This document shows positions 34,188-42,338 of a stretch of 45,236 nucleotides of DNA, one piece after another. A program made the position numbers and the translations under genes. The notes under the pieces were generated by a model that saw only the letters and a list, made by a program, of their open reading frames with translations, did not search any database and had not been told where the DNA came from. Source of the DNA: an uncultured Christiangramia sp. (GTDB lineage: Bacteria; Bacteroidota; Bacteroidia; Flavobacteriales; Flavobacteriaceae); contig NZ_CAJWRQ010000011.1 of assembly GCF_913046405.1 (NCBI RefSeq), positions 1-45,236 on the forward strand. The letters run 5' to 3'. Numbering within the stretch: position 1 is the first letter of the stretch; every line of letters begins with the position of its first letter.

Positions 34188-34331
34188 TTATTTTTTGTTT
34201 TGCTGATCTTTAATGGTCTTTTCATCTATATCCACCTTGTTCGTCTTTTCATTGCGATTTCCGGTTGGATTCGTTGGATTTTTCTGCTCTTTCGTTCTTT
34301 CCCGTTTGTTATCTTCAATTGGTCCTCCCAT
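34188..34331 (-). CDS. 47-residue hydrophilic peptide of unknown function
   Basis: 47 residues, lacking Cys, Trp and Tyr: MGGPIEDNKRERTKEQKNP and an Asn/Lys/Asp-rich remainder. It is very polar, probably disordered, and I do not recognise it. The coding case rests on an open frame from ATG to TAA, direct TAA-ATG abutment to the bTHX-like gene, and placement in an otherwise unexplained gap. Similar short basic or acidic peptides near ribosomal or stress genes exist in flavobacteria, but I cannot name one. Confidence 0.55.
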   Translation of the reverse strand: MGGPIEDNKRERTKEQKNPTNPTGNRNEKTNKVDIDEKTIKDQQNKK

Positions 34332-34408
34332 AACTAGTAATTTTTATGATTTACTCTAAGATAAGGACAAGTAGTTTAAAAAGCTGCCAAGAGGCTGTTA
34401 CAATTAGG

Positions 34409-35173
34409 TTAAAGCTTGATAGGTTCGATAAAATTTGAAATTTCTGAGGTTCCTTCGCTATCAAGATGTTTTATAAAAGCACTACCAATGATCGCACCTT
34501 TAGCAAATTGTGTAGCTGCTTTGAAAGTTTCCTGATCCTTAATACCGAAACCTACGATCTGGGGATTTCTTAAATCCATTTTATGAATTCTTCGGAAGTA
34601 ATCAGTAGTTTCATTTCCGAAACCTGAAGTAGATCCGGTAACACTGGCACTACTCACCATGTAGATAAATCCATTGGAAATGGAATCTATAAACCTGATT
34701 CTTTCTTCTGAAGTTTGAGGAGTGATTAGGAAAATATTGATCAATCCGTATTTTTCAAAAAGCTCCTGGTATTCTTCATGGTAAACATCTACTGGTAGAT
34801 CTGGGATTATGAGTCCGTCGATACCAGTTTCAGCACACTCTTTACAAAAGTCCTCCACTCCGTATTGTAGCATGGGATTAAAATAACCCATGATGATCAG
34901 CGGAATCTCCACTTTAGGCCTGATATCTGTGAGTTGATCGAAAAGCTTTTGAGTGGTCATCCCATTTCGGAGAGCTTTGGTCGAACTTTCCTGAATAGTA
35001 GGCCCATCTGCCAGTGGATCGCTAAAGGGAAGTCCGATCTCAATAAAGTCAACACCGCTTTTTTCAAGATCCACAATGATCTGTTCAGTATCATCAAGGT
35101 TTGGAAAGCCTGCACTAAAATATATGGAAAGAAGTTTTCTGTCTTCTTTTAATTTCTCCTGAATTCTATTCAT
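34409..35173 (-). CDS. trpA: Tryptophan synthase alpha chain
   Basis: 254 residues, a TIM barrel. Cleaves indole-3-glycerol phosphate to indole, passed through a tunnel to TrpB. Catalytic Glu region IEIGLPFSDPLADGP (Glu near residue 46, Asp near 57) is intact, as are IMGYFNPML, GLIIPDLPVD and the phosphate-binding FGIKD. Last gene of the trp operon, 3 nt downstream of trpB. The following 78 bp before the 47-residue gene hold only a weak, imperfect hairpin, so no clear terminator is seen. Confidence 0.97.
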   Translation of the reverse strand: MNRIQEKLKEDRKLLSIYFSAGFPNLDDTEQIIVDLEKSGVDFIEIGLPFSDPLADGPTIQESSTKALRNGMTTQKLFDQLTDIRPKVEIPLIIMGYFNPMLQYGVEDFCKECAETGIDGLIIPDLPVDVYHEEYQELFEKYGLINIFLITPQTSEERIRFIDSISNGFIYMVSSASVTGSTSGFGNETTDYFRRIHKMDLRNPQIVGFGIKDQETFKAATQFAKGAIIGSAFIKHLDSEGTSEISNFIEPIKL

Positions 35174-35176
35174 TTT

Positions 35177-36358
35177 CTATAAATTGAAATATTCAATATA
35201 TGTGTTCAAATCCTTGTCGCCTCTACCTGATAGATTGACTACAACGATATCATCCTTCTTAAATTTCCGGTTTTCAAAAACTGCCAGGGCATGGGAAGTT
35301 TCTATAGCGGGAATAATCCCTTCCAGTTTAGCTAGTTCTAAACCAGCCTTCATAGCTGCTTCATCTGTAATGCTAATAAATTCTCCTCTTTTACTGGTAA
35401 AAAGATTAGCATGCATTGGTCCAACTCCCGGGTAATCCAGGCCAGCTGAAATACTATAAGGTTCAGTGATCTGTCCGTCGCCGGTTTGCATTAAAAGTGT
35501 TTTACTACCATGAATAATTCCGGGTTTTCCCAATGCTGAGGTTGCAGCACTTTCACCGGTATCAATACCTTTTCCAGCTGCTTCCACGGCGATGATCCCA
35601 ACTTTTGGATTATCGAGATAATGGTAATAAGCTCCGGCAGCGTTGCTACCACCGCCAACACAAGCGATCACATAGTCAGGATCTTCTGTATTCTCCTTTT
35701 CCATTAGCTGGTACTTGATCTCTTCAGAAATAACACTCTGAAATCTTGCCACCATGTCTGGATAAGGATGTGGTCCAACTACAGAACCAATGATATAGTG
35801 AGTATCTACTGGATTATTAATCCAGTCACGAATTGCTTCGTTAGTAGCATCCTTCAAGGTACGGCTTCCGGATTTTGCAGGAACTACTTTAGCTCCCAGC
35901 ATTTTCATTCTGGCAACGTTTGGAGACTGCCTTTCAATATCCACCTCGCCCATATAAACAATGCATTCCATTCCCATCAAAGCGCAGACTGTTGCCGTCG
36001 CAACACCATGTTGTCCAGCTCCGGTTTCAGCAATGATCCTCCTTTTTCCAAGTTTTTGCGCCATCAGGATCTGCCCGACTGTGTTGTTCACCTTATGTGC
36101 ACCAGTATGGCAAAGATCCTCACGCTTTAAATATACCTTGGTTCCATAATGCTCACTAAAGCGTTTTGCATAATATAAAGGGGTAGGTCTTCCTACATAT
36201 TCTCTCAATAGCTCATGAAACTCTTCCTGGAATGAATCTTCCTGCATGATCTCGATATACCTTGAACGCAGTTCTTCTACGTTAGGATATAGCATTTCAG
36301 GAATATAAGCTCCTCCAAAATCCCCGTAATATCCTTTTGCATCTACCTGATAGCTCAT
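35177..36358 (-). CDS. trpB: Tryptophan synthase beta chain
   Basis: 393 residues. PLP enzyme joining indole and Ser to make Trp. The PLP Lys is in HTGAHKVNN (near residue 87), preceded by LKREDL, and the phosphate loop GGGSNAAG is in the expected place, with the catalytic Glu in AETGAGQHG. It starts 1 nt after the trpF stop, consistent with one polycistronic mRNA. Length is normal for TrpB1-type chains, which partner TrpA. Confidence 0.97.
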   Translation of the reverse strand: MSYQVDAKGYYGDFGGAYIPEMLYPNVEELRSRYIEIMQEDSFQEEFHELLREYVGRPTPLYYAKRFSEHYGTKVYLKREDLCHTGAHKVNNTVGQILMAQKLGKRRIIAETGAGQHGVATATVCALMGMECIVYMGEVDIERQSPNVARMKMLGAKVVPAKSGSRTLKDATNEAIRDWINNPVDTHYIIGSVVGPHPYPDMVARFQSVISEEIKYQLMEKENTEDPDYVIACVGGGSNAAGAYYHYLDNPKVGIIAVEAAGKGIDTGESAATSALGKPGIIHGSKTLLMQTGDGQITEPYSISAGLDYPGVGPMHANLFTSKRGEFISITDEAAMKAGLELAKLEGIIPAIETSHALAVFENRKFKKDDIVVVNLSGRGDKDLNTYIEYFNL

Positions 36359-36359
36359 C

Positions 36360-37058
36360 TTATGAATTTATCTTTTGTTTGAACTCTTTTAATTCTTTCA
36401 ATTTTTTTAATCCGGGTTTCAATTCGAATTTACTATTTACATCTACAGCATAAAGGAGATCTGGCTTGCCTTCTCTATAGAAATGATTCTTCAACTCGGC
36501 GATGGCTTCCCCATGTTCGGGCCCAATGCCACCACTAAGGAAAAATGGTGTATTAGAAGGATATTCTTTTAAAATCTGCCAGTCGAATTCCTTACCATTA
36601 CCTCCTCGTAGAACTCCTTTAGTATCAAATAGGAAATAGTCTGCGATACCCTCGAATGCCTGTATCTTTTGAAAATCGAAGTGGTCGCCAACACTGAAAA
36701 CTTTTATCAACTCTGGAGTGTTGCCATGTTGCTGAAAATTATTCTTTAGCTTTTGACAGAATTCTGCCGACTCCTCCCCATGCAGTTGAATTGCATCAAG
36801 CTTATGCTGGTTTGCAACCTCCAGAATCCTGGAAACAGATTCATTAACGAAAACTCCTGTTTTTTTGATATCAGCAGGGAGTTCAGGAAGTTTTCCTTCA
36901 AAATAGCGGGGAGATTTTTCGTAAAATATAAAACCCATATAAGTAGGTTTTAGATCTGCTACCTGCAACATGTTTCCAGGTTGTTGCATCCCGCAAACTT
37001 TTAGACTCAATCCAGAACTTTGTCCTGAGGCCGGTGTTGTTAAGTTTTGTTCCTGCAT
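36360..37058 (-). CDS. trpF: Phosphoribosylanthranilate isomerase
   Basis: 232 residues, a TIM barrel. Isomerises PRA to CdRP. The catalytic Cys is in [11 protein letters not shown] (near residue 23), [10 protein letters not shown] is in the middle, the second catalytic residue region is FLFDTKG, and the phosphate-binding [10 protein letters not shown] is present. An N-terminal tail of about 18 residues ([10 protein letters not shown]) precedes the usual start; the only Met before the core is residue 1, so the tail must be translated. It lies 8 nt downstream of trpC. Confidence 0.94.
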   Translation of the reverse strand: MQEQNLTTPASGQSSGLSLKVCGMQQPGNMLQVADLKPTYMGFIFYEKSPRYFEGKLPELPADIKKTGVFVNESVSRILEVANQHKLDAIQLHGEESAEFCQKLKNNFQQHGNTPELIKVFSVGDHFDFQKIQAFEGIADYFLFDTKGVLRGGNGKEFDWQILKEYPSNTPFFLSGGIGPEHGEAIAELKNHFYREGKPDLLYAVDVNSKFELKPGLKKLKELKEFKQKINS

Positions 37059-37066
37059 AATGTGAC

Positions 37067-37858
37067 TTATGACTTCCTGTTAATTTCGTTTATAAAATCC
37101 TTCGCTGCCCTCCCGGGATCTTCTGTCCTCATAAAATTTTCTCCAACCAGAAAACCCTGATATCCATAATCTTTAAGTTCTGCAATTACTTTTGGGTCGC
37201 TAATTCCACTTTCTGATACTTTCACGAATTCGTCTGGTATATGCCTGGATAGATCTTTGGAGTTTTGGATACTAACTTCAAATGTTTTGAGATTCCTATT
37301 ATTTACCCCGATCATGTCCACATTCGCTTCAATTGAATTCTCAAGTTCCTCAAGATCGTGTACTTCCAGTAAAACATCCATCCCAAGATTTCTCGCAAAA
37401 GTCGCCAGACGCTTCAATTCTTCAGTCGGTAATACCGCCGCAATCAGCAAAACTACATCTGCTCCAAAAGCTTTGGCTTCAAGAATCTGGTAGTCATCTA
37501 CCATAAAATCCTTACGCAAGACCGGCATTTCTACTACAGCCCTGGAGTATAAAAGATCTTCCAGAGAACCTCCAAAATATTTACCATCGGTAAGGACAGA
37601 CATACCGCAGACTCCGGCATCCCGATAACCACTCGCCACATCCTGTACATTAAGATCGTGGTTAATGACCTGCTTAGACGGTGATCTTCTTTTATGTTCC
37701 GCGATGATACCGCTGCTTGAATTTCTTAGTTTGTCTGCCAGTGAAACCGGATTTCTTTGAAATAAGATCGAATTTTCGAGCTGTTCTACCGGGAAAATCG
37801 ATTTTTTCAGGTTTACTTCCCGACGTTTATCAGCAACAATTTTATCTAGAATATTCAT
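37067..37858 (-). CDS. trpC: Indole-3-glycerol phosphate synthase
   Basis: 263 residues. Converts CdRP to indole-3-glycerol phosphate. IIAEHKRRSPSK (catalytic Lys region), VLRKDFMVDDYQI with the second catalytic Lys, DVLLEVHDLEE and IGVNNRNLKTFE are standard TrpC motifs, and SESGISDP binds phosphate. It is 12 nt downstream of trpD and 8 nt upstream of trpF; TrpC and TrpF are separate proteins here, not fused as in enteric bacteria. Confidence 0.97.
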   Translation of the reverse strand: MNILDKIVADKRREVNLKKSIFPVEQLENSILFQRNPVSLADKLRNSSSGIIAEHKRRSPSKQVINHDLNVQDVASGYRDAGVCGMSVLTDGKYFGGSLEDLLYSRAVVEMPVLRKDFMVDDYQILEAKAFGADVVLLIAAVLPTEELKRLATFARNLGMDVLLEVHDLEELENSIEANVDMIGVNNRNLKTFEVSIQNSKDLSRHIPDEFVKVSESGISDPKVIAELKDYGYQGFLVGENFMRTEDPGRAAKDFINEINRKS

Positions 37859-37870
37859 AATCTCAGCTAA

Positions 37871-38863
37871 TTATTTACTTAGGTCCTGTAATTTCTTGAA
37901 ACATTTAAATGCATTACCAGATGCGATAGATTCCTTAGCGCGGGCGAAACCATCCTGGGCACTTAGATTTTCGACAGTTGCGATGGCCATACCGGCATTT
38001 GCGCATACGACATTTTCCTGTGCCTGTGTTCCATTGCCTTTCAGAATACCGGTTAAGATTTCTGCGGAAGATTCAATCGATCCACCTCCGGCAATTTGTG
38101 ATTGTTGCAATTCTGAAACTCCAAAATCCTCTGGTTTCAACATACTTTCAGAATCGTTCCGAATGCTTTTGGTCTCACAGGTTAACGAAATTTCATCGTA
38201 ACCATCGAGAGCATGAAGTATCGTATAATTCTTATCGGTATTTTGATAAAGATACGCATACATACGTGCCAGCTCCAAACTGAAAACGCCTACGAGTTGA
38301 TTCTTGGGAAATGCAGGATTTACCATAGGACCAAGCATATTAAAGAATGTTTTTACAGCTAGACTTTTTCTAACCGGTGCAACGTTTTTCATCGCGGGGT
38401 GAAAAAGTGGTGCATGGAGAATGCAGATATTGGCTTCTTCCAGAGTTTTCTGAAGAAAACCCTGGTCACTGCTAAACTTTATCCCAAGATATTCCAGGAC
38501 ATTGGAACTTCCACTTATTGAAGATACACCATAATTACCATGCTTGGACACCTTAATTCCGGCGCCTGCGGTTACAAATGAGGCGGTTGTCGAGATATTG
38601 AAAGTATCTTTTCCATCACCGCCGGTTCCACAGAGATCCACGGTGTTATAATCCTTGAGATCTACCTTTACACATAGTTCGAGCAATGCATCTCTAAAAC
38701 CTTCCAGTTCCTGGATGGTAATACTTCTCATCATATAAACCGTAAGAAATGCTGCGATCTGTGTTTCTGAATATCTCCCTTCAGAAATATTAAAAATAGC
38801 CTGTTTTGCCTCGCTGGTTGTTATAGTTTCGTGACTAATAAGCCTGTTTAAGAGATCTTTCAT
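37871..38863 (-). CDS. trpD: Anthranilate phosphoribosyltransferase
   Basis: 330 residues. Transfers the phosphoribosyl group from PRPP to anthranilate. CGTGGDGKDTFNIS (PRPP-binding glycine-rich loop), KHGNYGVSSISGSSNVLE and the Arg/anthranilate-binding HHP-like region (APLFHPAMKNVAPVR) are present. It overlaps trpG by 4 bp as ATGA, a sign of coupled translation. Unlike in enteric bacteria there is no fusion to the glutaminase. Confidence 0.97.
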   Translation of the reverse strand: MKDLLNRLISHETITTSEAKQAIFNISEGRYSETQIAAFLTVYMMRSITIQELEGFRDALLELCVKVDLKDYNTVDLCGTGGDGKDTFNISTTASFVTAGAGIKVSKHGNYGVSSISGSSNVLEYLGIKFSSDQGFLQKTLEEANICILHAPLFHPAMKNVAPVRKSLAVKTFFNMLGPMVNPAFPKNQLVGVFSLELARMYAYLYQNTDKNYTILHALDGYDEISLTCETKSIRNDSESMLKPEDFGVSELQQSQIAGGGSIESSAEILTGILKGNGTQAQENVVCANAGMAIATVENLSAQDGFARAKESIASGNAFKCFKKLQDLSK

Positions 38864-39486
38864 GAAGTTGTTTTCTCGTTTTCCTTATTCTGAAGTGTTT
38901 CTGTTGAAGATTCATGTTCTACCCAGTTTTTTATCATCTTTTTACCATCTGGTGTCAACACAGATTCCGGGTGAAACTGAACTCCCCGAACATCATATTC
39001 TTTATGTCTCAACGACATGACCTCACCTTTTATATCATAACTGGTAGCCTGTAGCTGTGGAGGAAGTTCTTTGGCAACTACCCAACTGTGGTATCGTCCA
39101 ACTTCCAGTTCTTTTTCCAGTCCTGAGTATAAATATTCATCTTCGACGAAAACCTCAATATTGGTAGCGACGCCATGATAAACCTCTTTTAGGTTCAATA
39201 ATTTGCCTCCATAAACTTCACCTATCGCCTGCATGCCGAGACAAACCCCCAAAATACTTTTGGTAGCGCCATATTCTAAGATGATTTGCTTTAAAAGTCC
39301 TGCCTCATTTGGAATACCCGGACCCGGGGAAAGCAATATTTTATCATAATCAGCCACATCTTCCAGATCAAGCTGGTCATTTCTCTTTACGGTCACCTCA
39401 CAATTCAGTTCTTCAAGATAATGAACAAGATTATATACGAAAGAATCGTAATTGTCTATTACAAGGATCTTTTTCATCTTTTCCAT
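38860..39486 (-). CDS. trpG: Anthranilate synthase glutaminase subunit
   Basis: 208 residues. Supplies ammonia from glutamine to TrpE. Class I glutaminase triad: Cys82 in LGVCLGMQAIG, with His and Glu in GVQFHPESVLTP (about 172-174). LSPGPGIPNEAG is the other family motif. The start could also be the Met at residue 4 (39477); the first is retained because it lies 1 nt after the trpE stop. It could serve also as the pabA glutaminase for folate if no second copy exists, which cannot be judged here. Confidence 0.95.
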   Translation of the reverse strand: MEKMKKILVIDNYDSFVYNLVHYLEELNCEVTVKRNDQLDLEDVADYDKILLSPGPGIPNEAGLLKQIILEYGATKSILGVCLGMQAIGEVYGGKLLNLKEVYHGVATNIEVFVEDEYLYSGLEKELEVGRYHSWVVAKELPPQLQATSYDIKGEVMSLRHKEYDVRGVQFHPESVLTPDGKKMIKNWVEHESSTETLQNKENEKTTS

Positions 39487-39487
39487 T

Positions 39488-40882
39488 CTAAATTTCTTCA
39501 GCTATTTCCAGAGCTTTGGTAAGTGCTCCCAGTTTATTATATACTTCCTGTAACTCATTCTCAGGCTTGGATTCTGATACGACTCCAGCACCTGCCTGGT
39601 AATGCAATTCGTGATTTTTACTTACAAAAGATCTAATGATGATCGCATGATTAAAATTGCCTTCAAAATCCATAAAACCAATCGCGCCTCCATAAGCTGA
39701 ACGATTCACATTTTCGAATTTTTCAATAAGTCGTAATGCCATTGGTTTTGGAGCACCGCTTAATGTTCCAGCAGGAAAAGTGTCTGCAACGATCTGTGGT
39801 GTTGGCACATTGGCGGCAATCTTTCCGGTGACTTTGCTAACTAGATGAATAACATGAGAAAAGAATTGAATTTCGCGGTAATTTTCAACCACAACATCAC
39901 TTCCATTTCGGCTTAGATCATTACGGGCCAGATCAACAAGCATCACATGTTCCGAATTTTCCTTGCGATCTGCAGCGAGTTCCTTGGCGAGCTCTGCATC
40001 TTTTTCATCATTTCCGGTACGCTTGAAAGTTCCGGCAATTGGATGAATTTCAGCTCGACCCTCGTTTACTATTAACTGTGCTTCAGGTGAACTTCCGAAG
40101 ATTTTAAAATTTCCGTAGTCAAAATAAAAGAGATAGGGGGAAGGGTTTACATTCCTTAGCGCCCGATAAACATTAAATTCATCTCCCTTAAATTTCTGAG
40201 AGAAACGTCTTGAAAGCACCAGTTGGAAAACATCACCACGCTGGCAGTGTTCCTTGGCCGCCTCTACAACATCACGATATTGATCATCATTCAGGTTCGA
40301 GTATGGCTGCTTGATTCTGGAAAAATTATAGGAAGCAAAATTCTTAACCTTCAATAGTTGTTCAATTTCCTCTAGTTTGGATTCAGATTCATAACTATGG
40401 TCGAAGATATAAGCCTCGTTCTTGAAGTGGTTGATCGCGATAATGTTTTGATATACTGCATAATAAACATCCGGGATTTTTAAATCCTTTTCTTTACGTT
40501 TGATCTCTACATTTTCAAAATACCGAACGGCATCGTAGCCTATATAACCAAATATGCCATTATTGATAAACTTAAAATCTGAAGCATCAGCTTTAAAGCG
40601 CTTTGAGAACTTCTGTATCGCAGCAGGGACTGAAGCAGTTCTATCGATCTTAGTTGTTTGAACCGTACCGTCTGGTAGACTTTCAGTAATAACATCATTT
40701 TCTACTTTAAATGAGGCTATAGGATTGCAGCAGATATATGAAAAGCTATTATCACTTGCATGATAATCACTACTTTCCAGCAAAAGACTATTTGGATAAC
40801 GGTCGCGAAGCTTCAAATAGATACTTACCGGAGTAATTGTATCTGCAAGGATCTTTTTTGAAGTTGTCTTTAATTCGAACAT
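39488..40882 (-). CDS. trpE: Anthranilate synthase component I
   Basis: 464 residues. Makes anthranilate from chorismate with TrpG. The Trp feedback-binding LLES motif is at about residues 34-37 and NPSPYLFYFDYG lies near 240, so the enzyme probably keeps allosteric inhibition by Trp. The chorismate-utilising domain includes HPIAGTFKRTGNDEKD, EHVMLVDLARNDL and AGAGVVSESKPENE. First structural gene of the operon. It sits behind the leader attenuator at 40904-41055, so it should be controlled both at RNA and enzyme levels. Confidence 0.97.
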   Translation of the reverse strand: MFELKTTSKKILADTITPVSIYLKLRDRYPNSLLLESSDYHASDNSFSYICCNPIASFKVENDVITESLPDGTVQTTKIDRTASVPAAIQKFSKRFKADASDFKFINNGIFGYIGYDAVRYFENVEIKRKEKDLKIPDVYYAVYQNIIAINHFKNEAYIFDHSYESESKLEEIEQLLKVKNFASYNFSRIKQPYSNLNDDQYRDVVEAAKEHCQRGDVFQLVLSRRFSQKFKGDEFNVYRALRNVNPSPYLFYFDYGNFKIFGSSPEAQLIVNEGRAEIHPIAGTFKRTGNDEKDAELAKELAADRKENSEHVMLVDLARNDLSRNGSDVVVENYREIQFFSHVIHLVSKVTGKIAANVPTPQIVADTFPAGTLSGAPKPMALRLIEKFENVNRSAYGGAIGFMDFEGNFNHAIIIRSFVSKNHELHYQAGAGVVSESKPENELQEVYNKLGALTKALEIAEEI

Positions 40883-40903
40883 TGAATCTTAATTTTTTTG
40901 AAT

Positions 40904-40932
40904 AAAAAAAGGCTTGTCGTGAGACAAGCCTT
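40904..40932 (-). terminator. trp operon leader terminator (attenuator)
   Basis: Minus strand: a perfect 10-bp stem, AAGGCTTGTC and GACAAGCCTT with loop TCAC (40909-40932), followed by seven T (40910-40904). It ends about 20 nt before the trpE ATG, so it would stop transcription before the trp genes. It could also stop read-through from yceI. Confidence 0.85.
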
Positions 40933-40968
40933 ATATATCTATATATGAAATGGCGTATCAGCTCACGA
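40917..40968 (-). promoter_or_regulatory. Candidate antiterminator pairing in the trp leader
   Basis: On the minus strand TCGTGAG (40968-40962), which includes the leader-peptide stop codon, is exactly complementary to CTCACGA (40923-40917) in the terminator loop and stem base. A 3-bp GCC/GGC pair (40954-40952 with 40930-40928) can extend it, around a small AU hairpin. TTACG (40980-40976) may instead pair with CGTGA (40967-40963, one G-U pair) as the 1:2 stem. Stability was not computed. Confidence 0.5.
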
Positions 40969-41019
40969 TTTATTGCGTAAGTTGCTCCACCACCAGTTAT
41001 GTGTATTCGTTATAAACAT
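40963..41019 (-). CDS. trpL: trp leader peptide with three consecutive Trp codons
   Basis: An 18-residue ORF, MFITNTHNWWWSNLRNKS, too short for ordinary ORF lists. Three TGG codons stand in a row at residues 9-11; Trp is otherwise rare, so this is hard to explain by chance in a trp leader. It lies between a Bacteroidota promoter and the attenuator hairpin, and its stop codon is inside the antiterminator strand. Ribosome stalling at TGG when charged tRNA-Trp is low would let the antiterminator form; finishing at the stop would cover it and allow termination. It acts through its translation, not its product. The ATG is 5 nt from the -7 box. An in-frame TTG at 41040 is a possible alternative start. 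Confidence 0.8.
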   Translation of the reverse strand: MFITNTHNWWWSNLRNKS

Positions 41020-41024
41020 AGCTT

Positions 41025-41055
41025 CAAAGATAGAAATCAATTATTTCTTATCAAA
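41025..41055 (-). promoter_or_regulatory. trp operon promoter
   Basis: Minus strand: TTTG (41055-41052), a 19-nt spacer, then TATCTTTG (41032-41025), a perfect match to the Bacteroidota TTTG/TAnnTTTG promoter. Only AAGCT separates it from the leader-peptide ATG. Confidence 0.7.
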
Positions 41056-41098
41056 CTAAATTTTAAAAAGAATCCCAAGATTTACCTAGGGAGTCAAT

Positions 41099-41668
41099 TT
41101 AGAATTTCAAAGTGATGTCAAGATCAAAATTGTCGTAGATCGTCTTGTCTCCCAGATTGTCAAAGAAACTACCCGACCCGTAACGAACATCATATTTAGT
41201 TCTATCAATAGTTACCTGTGTAGTGGCCGTATCACCGTTCATGGTAAGATCAAACGTTAAGGGGTGTGTTTGTTCCTTTATAGTAAGGTCTCCAACGATT
41301 CCGTATTTCCCATTGCCTTTAGAAGCTGCACTGGTAATTACAAGCTTTGCTTTAGGGTGATCACTCGTTCCAAAGAAGTCATCAGACTTTAAATGACCTT
41401 CAAGTTTTTCTTTACTGTCACCAGAAAGGTCGGTCACTGTAATAGTACTCATATCCATTACAAACTCTCCGCCAGTGATCTTATCATCTTCCATCAATAG
41501 GTATCCGCTTTCCAGCTGGATAGTTCCTTCATGAGATCCGGTCACTTTTTCTCCGGTCCATTTAATAGTACTTTCAGAGGTATTTACTTCTTTTTTCGAA
41601 TTGGTAAATGCTACGGTAGTCAAAACTACCAGCATAATTACTGCGGAATTAATTAATTTACTTTTCAT
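41099..41668 (-). CDS. YceI family periplasmic protein
   Basis: 189 residues with an N-terminal signal peptide (1-22). The YceI fold is an extended lipocalin-like barrel that binds isoprenoid or other lipids: SESTIKWTGEKVTGSHEG, GGEFVMDMSTITVTDLSG, LKSDDFFGTSDHPKAKLV and IVGDLTIKEQTHPLTF are characteristic. It follows the nitroreductase gene by 16 nt and is the last gene of a marR-nitroreductase-yceI operon. Its own terminator is not distinct; the trp attenuator hairpin lies about 170 nt downstream. Confidence 0.93.
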   Translation of the reverse strand: MKSKLINSAVIMLVVLTTVAFTNSKKEVNTSESTIKWTGEKVTGSHEGTIQLESGYLLMEDDKITGGEFVMDMSTITVTDLSGDSKEKLEGHLKSDDFFGTSDHPKAKLVITSAASKGNGKYGIVGDLTIKEQTHPLTFDLTMNGDTATTQVTIDRTKYDVRYGSGSFFDNLGDKTIYDNFDLDITLKF

Positions 41669-41684
41669 GATGTGAGTTATTATA

Positions 41685-42338
41685 TTATATAAAATGAATT
41701 AAATCTGAAGTTGATTTTCTAACCTTTGCAAGGTGCTGATACTGATCTTCAGCGCTACGATATCCAATAGGAGCGATTACTGCGGTAGTTAGATCTTTAT
41801 TTTCAAGCTGAAGAATTTCATCAAACTTGCCAGCATTGAAACCTTCCATTGGACAGGCGTCTATCTTCATATGAGCAGCTGCAGCTAATAAGTTACCTAA
41901 TGCTATGTAAGCTTGTTTCGCAGCCCATAAGTTCTGTTTTTCCTGAGGCAATTGAAGTGTTGTATTCTTGATCATGTCCTCCATTCCTTTCAGATCTTCC
42001 CGAGACATGTCGCGTGTTGCCGCAATATTGTTTAAATAAGTATTAACATAATTTTCAGTCACCTTAGTAAGATTCGCAAAAATTACAAGATGAGATGCTT
42101 CAGTGATCTGGGTTTGATTCCAGGCTTCAGCTTTAAGTTTCTCCCTTATTTCAGGATTTTCAACCACGATCACCTCATAAGGCTGTAACCCATAAGAGGA
42201 AGCGGTAAGCTGAACGCTTTCCAGTAATTGATCAAGGTCTTCGCGATTGATCTTTTTCTCGCTATCAAATTTCTTTGTAGCATATCTCCAATTCAGGTCT
42301 TCGTTAAATCTAGTTTTAGTTTGTGTTTCTAAGCTCAT
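41685..42338 (-). CDS. NAD(P)H-dependent nitroreductase family oxidoreductase
   Basis: 217 residues of the FMN-dependent NfsB-like family. NWRYATKKFD near the N terminus holds FMN-phosphate-binding Arg and Lys; SSYGLQPYEVIVV and ALGNLLAAAAHMKIDACPMEG are family motifs. Substrates are typically quinones or nitroaromatics. The start lies inside the end of marR (23-bp overlap), so it is translationally coupled to the regulator. Likely induced with it when MarR is released. Confidence 0.93.
   Translation of the reverse strand: MSLETQTKTRFNEDLNWRYATKKFDSEKKINREDLDQLLESVQLTASSYGLQPYEVIVVENPEIREKLKAEAWNQTQITEASHLVIFANLTKVTENYVNTYLNNIAATRDMSREDLKGMEDMIKNTTLQLPQEKQNLWAAKQAYIALGNLLAAAAHMKIDACPMEGFNAGKFDEILQLENKDLTTAVIAPIGYRSAEDQYQHLAKVRKSTSDLIHFI

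Noticed and set aside
34332-34408. Hairpin after trpA
   Set aside because: Only a GCC/GGC core pairs with mismatches outside it; too weak to call a terminator.
40909-40932. trp leader hairpin read only as the terminator of yceI
   Set aside because: It is about 170 nt beyond the yceI stop, with a promoter and Trp-codon ORF in between. It may do both, but attenuation explains more.
40987-40995. TGGTGGTGG as a simple trinucleotide repeat
   Set aside because: It is in frame in a short ORF just upstream of trpE, between a promoter and a terminator; chance repetition is less likely.
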